Positions 47,470 through 55,243 of a stretch of 64,000 nucleotides of DNA are shown here, piece after piece. The stretch comes from Desulfurispora thermophila DSM 16022 (lineage in GTDB: Bacteria > Bacillota > Desulfotomaculia > Desulfotomaculales > Desulfurisporaceae), in the NCBI RefSeq assembly GCF_000376385.1, contig NZ_AQWN01000011.1, positions 62,001 through 126,000 on the forward strand, read 5' to 3'. The position numbers were made by a program, and so were the translations under genes. Below the pieces are notes generated by a model. It was given only the letters and a program-made list of their open reading frames with translations, made no database searches and was not told the DNA's origin. Every line of letters begins with the position of its first letter. Position 1 is the first letter of the stretch.

Positions 47470-47480
47470 CTACCATTGTG

Positions 47481-47555
47481 TGGTGGACGAGAGGGGATTC
47501 GAACCCCCGACCCCCGCGTTGCGAACGCGGTGCTCTCCCGCTGAGCTACTCGCCC
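47481..47555 (-). tRNA. tRNA-Ala (CGC)
   Basis: Minus-strand cloverleaf. Acceptor GGGCGAG pairs with CTCGTCC (one G-U), the anticodon loop is TTCGCAA with anticodon CGC (Ala codon GCG), the T loop is GGTTCGAATCC and CCA is encoded. Confidence 0.94.
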
Positions 47556-47601
47556 TTTATTATGTGCGCGTTGACATTATAATACAAGCACCAGTGACGT
47601 G

Positions 47602-48099
47602 TCAATCGCGTATTTTACCTCTCCTCGCCAGCAAAAACAAAAATAATTCCCATAGAAAAACCAATACCATGCCGGTGTCGCGCCAGAAACGAAATTTTTG
47701 CCGGGTCAGTTGATAAACAGGCCGGCGATAAGCAGTAAACTCGATAACTATAGCCAGCGCAGCCAAACCAAGATAGACCAGCTTGAAATCCAGGGCAACC
47801 GGCAGTTGCTTAAGTATTGGCCTGAGTTCTACAGCCAAAGACTGTTCAATAAACATGATGACCAACAATCCCAGGGATAGGGCACCCGCCAAATCCAGCC
47901 AGACGCTGGAACGTCTCAGCAAGCGGCAAATCCAGTAGCCACCCAATAAAAATATTGATAAACCAAGCCAGAAAAAGGCCAGTACAATATGCAACCAAGA
48001 AGGCAACAGCATGGCACTGAATCCATTGATAAAAGCATAAATGAGAACAAACAACACTGCCATAGCAAGCAAACGTTGCAAGAAAACTACCCCCTGCAC
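47602..48099 (-). CDS. Membrane protein of unknown function
   Basis: About 165 residues with four to five predicted helices (for example LLAMAVLFVLIYAFINGF, LLGGYWIC, LSLGLLVIMF, LVYLGLAALAIVIEF). No motif is recognised. The start is uncertain: GTG 48099, or TTG 48081, which has GGGGG upstream. It is divergent from the DUF378 gene. Confidence 0.72.
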   Translation of the reverse strand: MQGVVFLQRLLAMAVLFVLIYAFINGFSAMLLPSWLHIVLAFFWLGLSIFLLGGYWICRLLRRSSVWLDLAGALSLGLLVIMFIEQSLAVELRPILKQLPVALDFKLVYLGLAALAIVIEFTAYRRPVYQLTRQKFRFWRDTGMVLVFLWELFLFLLARRGKIRD

Positions 48100-48308
48100 T
48101 CATTGGCGGTTTACTCTAAAAGATATTTCTCTAAAGTATTGCCATTTTCCTCCCCCGTTGTTTATTCGCAATATTTATCCACCTTTGGTCAACAATGGCT
48201 TTTTTTGACTTTTATGCAAATGGCAAGGCCTGTATATATTTACATTATTTTGGTAATAATATTACTGCCAAGAATTATCAAAATTTGCTCATGGGAGGTG
48301 AATCACAA

Positions 48309-48539
48309 ATGGCCTGGTTATATAAACTGTCTCTGGCCCTGGTTATTATTGGTGCCATCAACTGGCTGCTGGTAGGGCTGTTTCAGTGGGACCTGGTAAC
48401 AGCGCTGTTTGGTGGCGAAGTAATGCGGCAATCATCTTTGTTCAGCAGGATTGTCTACACCCTGGTCGGTCTGGGCGGCATCTACTTAATCCCCAGCTTG
48501 TTGAGAGACAGAGAAAAAGTTACTAGTGAACAACATTAA
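48309..48539 (+). CDS. DUF378 family small membrane protein
   Basis: 76 residues from ATG 48309, 6 nt after GGGAGGTGA. Two membrane helices and the family motifs ALVIIGAINWLLVGLFQWDLV and IVYTLVGLGGIY identify DUF378. Role unknown. Confidence 0.9.
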   Translation: MAWLYKLSLALVIIGAINWLLVGLFQWDLVTALFGGEVMRQSSLFSRIVYTLVGLGGIYLIPSLLRDREKVTSEQH

Positions 48540-48560
48540 TTGAGAAAAACCTGAACAACA

Positions 48561-48589
48561 TTGACGTGTGCCGTTAATTGAATTATACT
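48561..48589 (+). promoter_or_regulatory. Sigma-A promoter of the ferredoxin gene
   Basis: TTGACG (48561-48566), 17 nt, TATACT (48584-48589). Transcription would start near 48596, leaving a 178-nt leader. Confidence 0.7.
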
Positions 48590-48595
48590 TAAGCT

Positions 48596-48773
48596 AAATT
48601 AATATGTATTTTACGTTAGCGTTACAGCCTGGTGAGCAAGCTGGTCACATTTGGTAAGCTGTTTCACCGCCCGCTGTTTACGGCCTGACGACAAAGGTAT
48701 GTTTAAATACTTTTGGCGGCAGGCCTTTTTGTTTTTCTAAAATTCATTTTTATTTTACCAAAGAAGTGGAAGC
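48596..48773 (+). promoter_or_regulatory. Structured leader with internal terminator (candidate attenuator or riboswitch)
   Basis: The leader contains GGTGA...TCACC pairing (about 48630-48668) and then a long imperfect hairpin at 48682-48726, GGCCTG...CAGGCC, followed by TTTTTGTTTTT. The terminator lies before the coding region, so expression would require antitermination. The gene pair (ferredoxin with an AOR remnant) is of a kind often controlled by molybdenum or tungsten cofactor, but I cannot match a known riboswitch consensus. Confidence 0.5.
48682..48731 (+). terminator. Terminator hairpin within the ferredoxin leader
   Basis: GGCCTG and CAGGCC close a stem continued by CG, CAAA/TTTG and GTAT/ATAC pairs, followed by a T-rich run. 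Confidence 0.75.
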
Positions 48774-49163
48774 ATGAGGACTTTGGTCGTCGACTCTAGC
48801 AAATGTTCCGGTTGTCGGATTTGTGGGCTTTGGTGCTCGCTACAACATGAACAGGCAGCCAATCCCGCTCTTCCCCGTGTCAAGGTTTCCCGCAACCACG
48901 CCCGCTACCAGTGTCAACCAGTAACCAGTGCGCAATGCGCCAGACCGGCCTGTATTGACGCTTGCCCCAAACAGGCCCTGAACCAGGACAACCAAACAGG
49001 CGGGATTATCGTAGATCATGAAAAATGTATTGGCTGCCGCAAATGTCTACGGACTTGCCCCAACGCAGCAATCTCTTTCCCATGGGTGTCATCCAGTACA
49101 TTGATGTTGCTTATGCTCACCGCCCTGTACTGGATAAGGCCCTTCACACCGGTTGTTAACTGA
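48774..49163 (+). CDS. 4Fe-4S ferredoxin of the AOR electron-transfer type, possibly truncated
   Basis: 129 residues. CSGCRICGLWCS near residue 11 and CIGCRKCLRTCPNAAISF near residue 85 are cluster motifs, with CARPACIDACP between. It resembles the ferredoxin-like subunit encoded beside aldehyde:ferredoxin oxidoreductases. The C-terminal 25 residues are hydrophobic and unlike the family; another frame reads GVIQYIDVAYAHRPVLDKAL, so a frameshift near 49080 is possible. An AOR gene remnant follows, so the pair may be decaying. Confidence 0.78.
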   Translation: MRTLVVDSSKCSGCRICGLWCSLQHEQAANPALPRVKVSRNHARYQCQPVTSAQCARPACIDACPKQALNQDNQTGGIIVDHEKCIGCRKCLRTCPNAAISFPWVSSSTLMLLMLTALYWIRPFTPVVN

Positions 49164-49240
49164 GGCCAGCACAGGAGAGTTTTTTTTCATAAAGTTAAAG
49201 CCAATTTTTTGCGAGAGGAGTATGTTAGTCGCTGCAGCAA

Positions 49241-49375
49241 ATGGGCGGATTAGCCGGAAAAATTTTGCGCGTCAACTTAACCAGTGGTACTATCCTGACC
49301 GAGGTTACCAAAGTAGATAACAAAAAAATTAATACCAGTACTGCGGATACTTGCGCTCGGGAGAAACATTATTAA
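49241..49375 (+). pseudogene. Remnant of an aldehyde:ferredoxin oxidoreductase gene (5' end only)
   Basis: ATG 49241 opens a 44-codon frame starting MGGLAGKILRVNLTSGTI, which matches the conserved N-terminus of the AOR family. After about 27 residues the similarity ends and the frame runs into the convergent HPP gene. An intact AOR has about 600 residues, so almost all of it is deleted. The ferredoxin gene just upstream is the usual partner. Confidence 0.75.
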
Positions 49376-49898
49376 CCAGAACAGCTATCAGCACCAGGCA
49401 CAGCACACCGGTCGCCACAGGCATAAAAACAAACCATAATCCCTGCCCCGTGCTTACTGCCATAAACGCCGTGGCTCCACCAGGGGGATGCAGTGTATGT
49501 GTTACAGACATGACGACAATTGCCAGTGTAACACCAATTGTGATAGACCACCAGGAACACCCTAATAGATGATACACTGCCACCCCGGTCAATGCTGATA
49601 CAACATGACCACCAATAACATTGCGCAGCTGAGCCATGGGCACATGGCAGGCACCATAGAGCAAAACCGCAGATGCCCCAAAGGATGGTATTAACAGAGG
49701 CAGGCGGTACAAATGCGCCAGCAGCGTAATCAACCCGATGCCCAACAAGCTACCTGTTGCGGTCACAAGCAAATCCAACCTGGACAATTGAGGCAAGCAC
49801 TTTAGCCTGCCCGCCTTCATTTTAGTCAGGTAATTCAACAGCATTTCTTCAATCCCGGCTGATTGTTCTTTTTTTTGTTCTGGGCTTATATCTATCAT
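49329..49898 (-). CDS. HPP family integral membrane protein
   Basis: 189 residues with four predicted helices and the family signature THTLHPPGGATAF. GGAGG precedes the ATG. HPP proteins are associated with nitrite transport in some chloroplast members; here the substrate is unknown. Its 3' end overlaps the AOR remnant. Confidence 0.92.
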   Translation of the reverse strand: MIDISPEQKKEQSAGIEEMLLNYLTKMKAGRLKCLPQLSRLDLLVTATGSLLGIGLITLLAHLYRLPLLIPSFGASAVLLYGACHVPMAQLRNVIGGHVVSALTGVAVYHLLGCSWWSITIGVTLAIVVMSVTHTLHPPGGATAFMAVSTGQGLWFVFMPVATGVLCLVLIAVLVNNVSPERKYPQYWY

Positions 49899-49991
49899 AC
49901 TCTTTTTCCTCCATTTGAATACAATTTAGATAATATATGTCCACATTAATTATAATAGCACACCTCCCTTACTATGTAAATAATATTGAGT

Positions 49992-50028
49992 AATAAAAAA
50001 AGAGCAGTGTATTGCTTTACTGCTCTTT
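49992..50028 (-). terminator. Terminator of the phosphate transporter operon
   Basis: AAAGAGCAGT (49999-50008) and ACTGCTCTTT (50019-50028) form a perfect 10-bp stem; on the minus strand a T-run follows. Confidence 0.87.
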
Positions 50029-50065
50029 AATCGCTCAAAATAAATAACAACCGTCGTCAATCTCC

Positions 50066-51073
50066 CTAAATAGGCAAAAGCAAGTCCATTAGCATATAAA
50101 CCATGGCTGCCAAAACTATAGTTATGGGCAGGGTGATCAGCCAGGCCGTGACAATTTTCTGGGCTGTACCCCACTTGACAGCATGAAAACGCTTCGCAGC
50201 CCCCACGCCCATGATGGAGGAAGATATTACATGGGTGGTACTTACCGGCAGTTTCAGCAGTGTAGCCATCAAAATGACCGAAGCCGAAGTAAAATCGGCA
50301 GCAAAACCGTTTGCCGGCTCAATTTTTATAATCCGCGACCCTACAGTTTTAATTATTTTCCAGCCTCCAAAGGAAGTACCAAGAGCCATCGCCAAAGCCG
50401 CACATATTTTGACCCAGTACTGAATCTCCATTTCCTGCTGAAAACCGCCGGCAATCAAGGCAAAAGTAATAATGCCCATGGATTTCTGCGCATCATTTGT
50501 GCCGTGGCTGAAAGCTTGCCAGGCCGCAGTAAATACCTGCAACGTACGAAAGCGACGGTTTATCTTTACTGGATGGGCGCGATAGAAAACTATTTTTATT
50601 AAACTCATTACCAGATAGCCAGTAACAAATGCCAAAATGGGTGAAAAGATCAACGCCTCCAAGATACTCACAAATCCTTTGAAGTTAACTGCAGAAAAGC
50701 CAGCTGCCGCCAGCACTCCTCCCACCAATGAACCAATCAAAGCATGCGAGGAGCTGCTGGGAATACCGTAATACCAGGTGATCAAGTTCCAGACAATTGC
50801 TGCTACCAGAGCCGCTGTTACAATATACAGCCCATTGTCCAAGGCAAATGGGTTGGCAATTTTACCACCAATTGTCTTTGCTACACCGGTAAAAGCCAGC
50901 GCCCCGACGAGGTTCATGGTAGAAGCCAGTACAATTGCTACACGCGGCTTGAGAGCGCGGGTGGAAATGGAAGTGGCTATGGCGTTGGCCGTATCATGAA
51001 ACCCGTTGATAAAATCAAATACCAGTGCTAAAACAACAACCAGCGCAGTTAAGAAAAAGTTAGCATCAAACAT
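50066..51073 (-). CDS. pit: Inorganic phosphate transporter, PiT family
   Basis: 335 residues with about ten membrane helices. FDFINGFHDTANAIATSISTRAL and GTNDAQKSMGIITFAL are the two PiT signatures. It is a low-affinity phosphate (cation-coupled) carrier. It follows the PhoU-like DUF47 gene by 24 nt, the usual pairing. Confidence 0.96.
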   Translation of the reverse strand: MFDANFFLTALVVVLALVFDFINGFHDTANAIATSISTRALKPRVAIVLASTMNLVGALAFTGVAKTIGGKIANPFALDNGLYIVTAALVAAIVWNLITWYYGIPSSSSHALIGSLVGGVLAAAGFSAVNFKGFVSILEALIFSPILAFVTGYLVMSLIKIVFYRAHPVKINRRFRTLQVFTAAWQAFSHGTNDAQKSMGIITFALIAGGFQQEMEIQYWVKICAALAMALGTSFGGWKIIKTVGSRIIKIEPANGFAADFTSASVILMATLLKLPVSTTHVISSSIMGVGAAKRFHAVKWGTAQKIVTAWLITLPITIVLAAMVYMLMDLLLPI

Positions 51074-51097
51074 ATACCATCCTCGTTAATATCTTTT

Positions 51098-51730
51098 TTA
51101 AGAATTACGCATAATGATGCCTTCCAAAATGTCAGCGACATCCTCACAAAAATCCGAAAAAGACTCCATCATGGTGTATATTTCTTTTTTCTTTAAAATT
51201 TCAATGGCATCTTTACTTTCAGCAAACAGGTTTTCCAGCGCATCCCGCAAAATAGCATCGGCGGCATTCTCCAAATCGTTGATTTTATGAGTGTGCTTGG
51301 TCATTTCCTGTAATTTATGCTGGGTAAGCTTTTCCACCGCCTGAATCAGTTCCTGAGTACAAATTTGAATATTGCGGGCAAAAAGCTTCATGTAGTCATC
51401 AGGCTCTGTCATCCGGTAGAGTGCCAGGTGGGAAGAGCAAACTTCCAAACAGTCCAGCACGTCATCCAACTGCAGGGTGAGCCCCAAAATGTCCTCCCTT
51501 TCCAGCGGAGTAACAAAAGCTTTGTTCAACTCGGCAATAACCTCATGCGTATACTGGTCTCCCATGTTCTCCACCGTTTTGATTTGCAAGGAATAGTCCT
51601 CACAATTACGCAAATCATCGATTTGTCTAATGAAAACGTCGGTGGCCAGACCAATGTTCTTGGCAATGAGATTAAAGTACTCGTAAAAGACATTTGGCTT
51701 TTTACGCAACAACTTGAGAATATTTACCAT
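51098..51730 (-). CDS. DUF47 family PhoU-like regulator
   Basis: 210 residues, all-helical. GDQYTHEVIAELNKAFVTPLEREDI is the PhoU-type metal-binding motif, repeated in weaker form at NDLENAADAILRDAL. It regulates the partner PiT transporter by analogy with known pairs. ATG 51730 is chosen over the TTG/ATG at 51745. Confidence 0.93.
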   Translation of the reverse strand: MVNILKLLRKKPNVFYEYFNLIAKNIGLATDVFIRQIDDLRNCEDYSLQIKTVENMGDQYTHEVIAELNKAFVTPLEREDILGLTLQLDDVLDCLEVCSSHLALYRMTEPDDYMKLFARNIQICTQELIQAVEKLTQHKLQEMTKHTHKINDLENAADAILRDALENLFAESKDAIEILKKKEIYTMMESFSDFCEDVADILEGIIMRNS

Positions 51731-51784
51731 CTTTACCCCCATCAAGCGTGTTATAATTTTTTGGTATTTTTAATTAAACCGGCC

Positions 51785-51856
51785 TTAAGTTATTCTTTTT
51801 TTGTTCCTAAAAACCTGTTAAGAGGCAAATAATTTCCTGTTAATAATGTGTTAAGA
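51785..51856. promoter_or_regulatory. 11-bp-phased TTAA repeats between the PiT operon and the coat genes
   Basis: TTAAGT 51785, TTAAGA 51818, TTAATA 51840 and TTAAGA 51851 are separated by 33, 22 and 11 nt, all multiples of 11. This is the phasing of PhoP-type direct repeats. The array lies upstream of the divergent DUF47-pit operon. Confidence 0.5.
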
Positions 51857-51933
51857 GTGTGGTTGTGCATTATTTTCTCCAGATGCAGAAATACTAATAT
51901 TGTCAAAATACGCCGCCAAGGAGGAAATGCAAA

Positions 51934-52248
51934 ATGAACAACTACAACTACATCAACCCTGCTACCCAGCCTAACCCAGCCGAGCAACAAACATACCAAA
52001 CCCAGCAACTGATGGCGCAACCTCCCAACATTATCAGCACCAAAGACCATCTTTATTTAAAAGATGCCCTTTCCTGGACACTCACCACCAGTAAAAAATA
52101 CAACTTTTATGCTCATAATTGCACCGACCCGGAAATCCGTCACGTATTCATGCAACTGGGTCAAATTCATCAGAGACAATACCAGGCTCTGTTGAACCAT
52201 ACCTACCCGCAATACAATGCCCAACAAGTAGACAGACCCACATACTAA
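51934..52248 (+). CDS. Spore-coat CotF-like protein
   Basis: 104 residues with a Gln/Asn/Pro-rich N-terminus and a short ferritin-like helical part (LKDALSWTLTTSKKYNFYAHNCTDPEIRHVFMQLGQIHQRQY). AAGGAGG precedes the ATG. A CotF-type partner follows after 22 nt. It is likely a coat component made in the mother cell. Confidence 0.8.
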   Translation: MNNYNYINPATQPNPAEQQTYQTQQLMAQPPNIISTKDHLYLKDALSWTLTTSKKYNFYAHNCTDPEIRHVFMQLGQIHQRQYQALLNHTYPQYNAQQVDRPTY

Positions 52249-52270
52249 CAGGCAGGAGGTAATGGAGTAA

Positions 52271-52621
52271 ATGCAACAAAACCAAAATGTCATCGCCAAT
52301 CCGCAAAGCGGTAGCTTGAACAGAGTAAAAGGTTCCCAATTCAATGACCGGGATCTGTTGAATGATGCTTTAGCTACAGAAAAATTGCTCACTGACAACT
52401 TTAACATTATGGCCAGAGAAGCTTCTCACCAGTCGCTCCACCGCGATGTAACGGCCATGCTGATGGAGACCCACCAGTGCACAAGAGAGTTATTTAATCT
52501 GATGTTCCGCAAAGGGTGGTACAAGCTGGAACCAGAAGATACTCAGAAGCTGCAACAAACTTACCAGCAGTTTTCCAGCTACCAAACCCAATTTGCCTAC
52601 TCGGAACAAATGATGCAATAG
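52271..52621 (+). CDS. Spore coat protein CotF-like
   Basis: 116 residues. FNDRDLLNDALATEKLLTDNFNIMAREASHQSLHRDVTAML matches CotF-family ferritin-like helices, ending in a Gln/Tyr-rich tail. GGCAGGAGGT lies upstream. It forms an operon with the preceding coat gene. Confidence 0.85.
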   Translation: MQQNQNVIANPQSGSLNRVKGSQFNDRDLLNDALATEKLLTDNFNIMAREASHQSLHRDVTAMLMETHQCTRELFNLMFRKGWYKLEPEDTQKLQQTYQQFSSYQTQFAYSEQMMQ

Positions 52622-52625
52622 TCAA

Positions 52626-52650
52626 CCCCGGGGAAACCCGGGGCATTTTT
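52626..52650 (+). terminator. Terminator of the coat-protein operon
   Basis: CCCCGGG and CCCGGGG with a 4-nt loop, then CATTTTTAATTTTT. Confidence 0.88.
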
Positions 52651-52763
52651 AATTTTTATGTGTTTATTTTTATTTACATCAAAATGTTAACTACAGTTTA
52701 TAAATAAGCGCTCACCTATTAGTTATTATTTGAATTTACTGATTATTTTTATTATTGGGTTTG

Positions 52764-52780
52764 TTGGCACTTTTTTTGTA
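52764..52780 (+). promoter_or_regulatory. Sigma-54-like promoter of the carboxylase/HMG-lyase operon
   Basis: TTGGCAC (52764-52770), 5 nt, TTGTA (52776-52780). The -24 element is perfect; the -12 has T for C. Predicted start near 52791, 45 nt before the first gene. Confidence 0.65.
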
Positions 52781-52835
52781 TAAAAACCGCTGCAAAACCT
52801 GCTTTGCAAAATCAGGCAAAGGAGTGAGATAGGAC

Positions 52836-54380
52836 TTGGAAGAGAAAAATTTAGCCCAACTGAACAGCGAGCTAATGGAAAAAGAAGCTATCATAAAAAG
52901 AGGGGGTGCTTCCAAATATCATGAAAGTAACGCTCGAAAAGGAAAATTGTTTGCCCGGGAACGAATTGCCCTGCTGGTAGATCCCGATTCCTTTGTAGAA
53001 GACGGCCTTTGGGCCAATAATCTGGCGGGCGACCTGCCAGCTGACGGAGTGGTCACTGGCATGGGCCGCATTCACGGGCGACCAGTTTGTATAATGGCTA
53101 ATGATTCCACTGTGAAAGCGGGTTCCTGGGGCTGGCGGACAGTGGAGAAAATTATTCGCATTCAGGAAACCGCCATCGATATGCAGGTACCTATGCTCTA
53201 CCTGGTAGATTCGGCCGGAGCGCGCATCACCGACCAGATTGAAATGTTCCCCGGACGGCGGGGGGCAGGACGCATTTTTTACAACGAAGTAAAAATGTCG
53301 GGCATGATACCCCAGATATGCCTGCTTTTCGGACCGTCGGCAGCCGGCGGAGCTTATATCCCGGCCTTTTGCGACGTGGTTTTCATGGTGGATGGCAACG
53401 CCAGCATGTACCTCGGCTCGCCCCGCATGGCCGAGATGGTAATTTATGAAAAGGTGAGCCTGGAAGAAATGGGAGGCGCCCGCATGCACTGCTCGATTAG
53501 CGGGTGTGGCGACCTATTGGTAAGCACTGAACAGGAGGCCATTGAGGCATGTCGGGCCTATCTAACTTATTTTCCCCAAAACTATACGGAAAGGCCACCT
53601 TCTTACCAGGCCGTGCCACCGGTTCCCGGCCGTTCTATTGAGGAGATTATCCCCACCCGGGAAAGCGTAGCCTTTGACATGTACGAATTTATAGACGCTC
53701 TCATTGATGCCGGCAGCTGGTTTGAAATAAAGCGGCTTTTTGCCCCCGAATTGATCACAGGCTTGGCCCGCCTGGGGGGCCAGGTGGTAGGCATATTAGC
53801 CAACCAGCCCAAGGTTAAAGGAGGAGTTCTGTTTGTAGACTCAGCAGATAAAGGAGCCCGCTTCATGGATCTATGTGACGCTTTTAATATTCCTTTACTC
53901 TTTCTTATGGACGTACCGGGTTTTATGGTGGGCTCGGCAGTTGAACGGCAAGGAATCATCCGGCACGGGGCCAAGATGATCTCAGCCATGGCTCAAGCCA
54001 CTGTGCCCAAAATATCCGTGGTGGTGCGCAAGGCGTACGGTGCCGGTCTTTATGCCATGTGTGGGCCAGCTTTTGAACCAGACTGCTGCCTGGCCCTGCC
54101 CACAGCCATGATTGCCGTAATGGGTCCGGAAGCTGCCGTCAACGCTGTGTATGAAAACAAAATCAAAGTACTGTCGCCGGAAGAACGCGAAGCCTTTGTC
54201 ATACAAAAAAGAGCAGAGTATTGCCAGGACATTGATATCTACCGCCTGGCTTCCGAGCTAGTAGTGGACCAGGTGATCAGCACGCATACTTTACGCGAAG
54301 AATTGATAAAACGTTTTGCCCTCTACAGCAGCAAAAAACAGGAATTCTCCCGTCGCAAACATTCTATTTATCCAGTTTGA
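52836..54380 (+). CDS. Acyl-CoA carboxylase carboxyltransferase subunit (methylcrotonyl/propionyl-CoA type)
   Basis: 514 residues of the same superfamily as the mmc 12S subunit. LVDSAGARITDQIEMFPGRRGAGRIFYNEVKMSG and LLFGPSAAGGAYIPAFCD are more like methylcrotonyl-CoA/acyl-CoA carboxylase beta subunits. [23 protein letters not shown] is the CoA-carboxybiotin site. The following hydratase and HMG-lyase genes favour 3-methylcrotonyl-CoA as substrate. No biotin carboxylase or carrier gene is in this operon. TTG start 52836. Confidence 0.9.
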   Translation: MEEKNLAQLNSELMEKEAIIKRGGASKYHESNARKGKLFARERIALLVDPDSFVEDGLWANNLAGDLPADGVVTGMGRIHGRPVCIMANDSTVKAGSWGWRTVEKIIRIQETAIDMQVPMLYLVDSAGARITDQIEMFPGRRGAGRIFYNEVKMSGMIPQICLLFGPSAAGGAYIPAFCDVVFMVDGNASMYLGSPRMAEMVIYEKVSLEEMGGARMHCSISGCGDLLVSTEQEAIEACRAYLTYFPQNYTERPPSYQAVPPVPGRSIEEIIPTRESVAFDMYEFIDALIDAGSWFEIKRLFAPELITGLARLGGQVVGILANQPKVKGGVLFVDSADKGARFMDLCDAFNIPLLFLMDVPGFMVGSAVERQGIIRHGAKMISAMAQATVPKISVVVRKAYGAGLYAMCGPAFEPDCCLALPTAMIAVMGPEAAVNAVYENKIKVLSPEEREAFVIQKRAEYCQDIDIYRLASELVVDQVISTHTLREELIKRFALYSSKKQEFSRRKHSIYPV

Positions 54381-54445
54381 TCAAAGATAAATAACATGAG
54401 TTCCACTTCCCCGGGGGTAAGCCAGGTTTATCTGGAGGTGTATTT

Positions 54446-55228
54446 ATGCATTATGAAACTTTGTTGATAGAGAAGCAAGAACATATTGGTGTAATTAAAT
54501 TCAACCGGCCCGCAGTAATGAATGCTTTAAACACTAAAATGGCTCAGGAGTTACTCCACGTACTGGGCGATTTTGAGCAGGATGAAGATATTTTTGCCGC
54601 CGTGCTCACGGCAACGGGTGAAAAGGCTTTTTGTGCCGGGGCGGATTTAAAAGAGCGCCAGCATATGAGCAAGGAAGCGATGGCGCGCCAGAGGGCCCTT
54701 TTTGTAAAGACTTTCACGGCGGTAATAGATTTTTGCAAACCGCTGGTGGCAGCTGTTAACGGTTTTGCCCTGGGGGGCGGTACGGAGTTTGCTCTGGGCT
54801 GCGACTTTATTATAGCTGCCGAAAATGCCTCTTTCGGGTTGCCCGAGGTCGGTCTGGCCATTATTCCAGGAGGGGGAGGAACGCAACTCCTGCCCCGCAT
54901 CATTGGCCGCGCCAAGGCCAAAGAATTAATTTTTACCGGGCGACGCATTACGGCCCAACAAGCACTGGAAATGGGGCTGGTAAACTACGTCGTACCAGCA
55001 GAAAAGTTAATGGAGAAGACCATGCAAATCATGCAGGAAATAACACGCAACAGCCCCATAGCCCTGCGCCAGGCCAAGCTGGCCATCAACCTGGGTAGTG
55101 ATATTGAACTGCACAGTGCCCTGTCCCTGGAAGCAGAGTGTTACAACGTATGCTTAAAGACCGAAGACCGGGACGAAGGACTGCGAGCTTTTAATGAAAA
55201 AAGACGTCCGGTGTACAAAGGAAGGTAA
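54446..55228 (+). CDS. Enoyl-CoA hydratase/isomerase (possible methylglutaconyl-CoA hydratase)
   Basis: 260 residues, crotonase fold. Both catalytic glutamates are present, in ALGGGTEFALGCD and FGLPEVGLAIIPGGGGTQLL. FCAGADLKER is the oxyanion motif. Hydratase activity is secure; methylglutaconyl-CoA is inferred from neighbours. GGAGGT precedes the ATG. Confidence 0.93.
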   Translation: MHYETLLIEKQEHIGVIKFNRPAVMNALNTKMAQELLHVLGDFEQDEDIFAAVLTATGEKAFCAGADLKERQHMSKEAMARQRALFVKTFTAVIDFCKPLVAAVNGFALGGGTEFALGCDFIIAAENASFGLPEVGLAIIPGGGGTQLLPRIIGRAKAKELIFTGRRITAQQALEMGLVNYVVPAEKLMEKTMQIMQEITRNSPIALRQAKLAINLGSDIELHSALSLEAECYNVCLKTEDRDEGLRAFNEKRRPVYKGR

Positions 55229-55243
55229 AGGAGGAATGTATTA

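Noticed and set aside
52640-52680. TTTACAT/ATGTTAA inverted repeat as a common activator site with the etf promoter
   Set aside because: Half-sites are similar but the spacing differs (4 versus 11 nt) and the mmc promoter has no such site, so a shared operator cannot be claimed.
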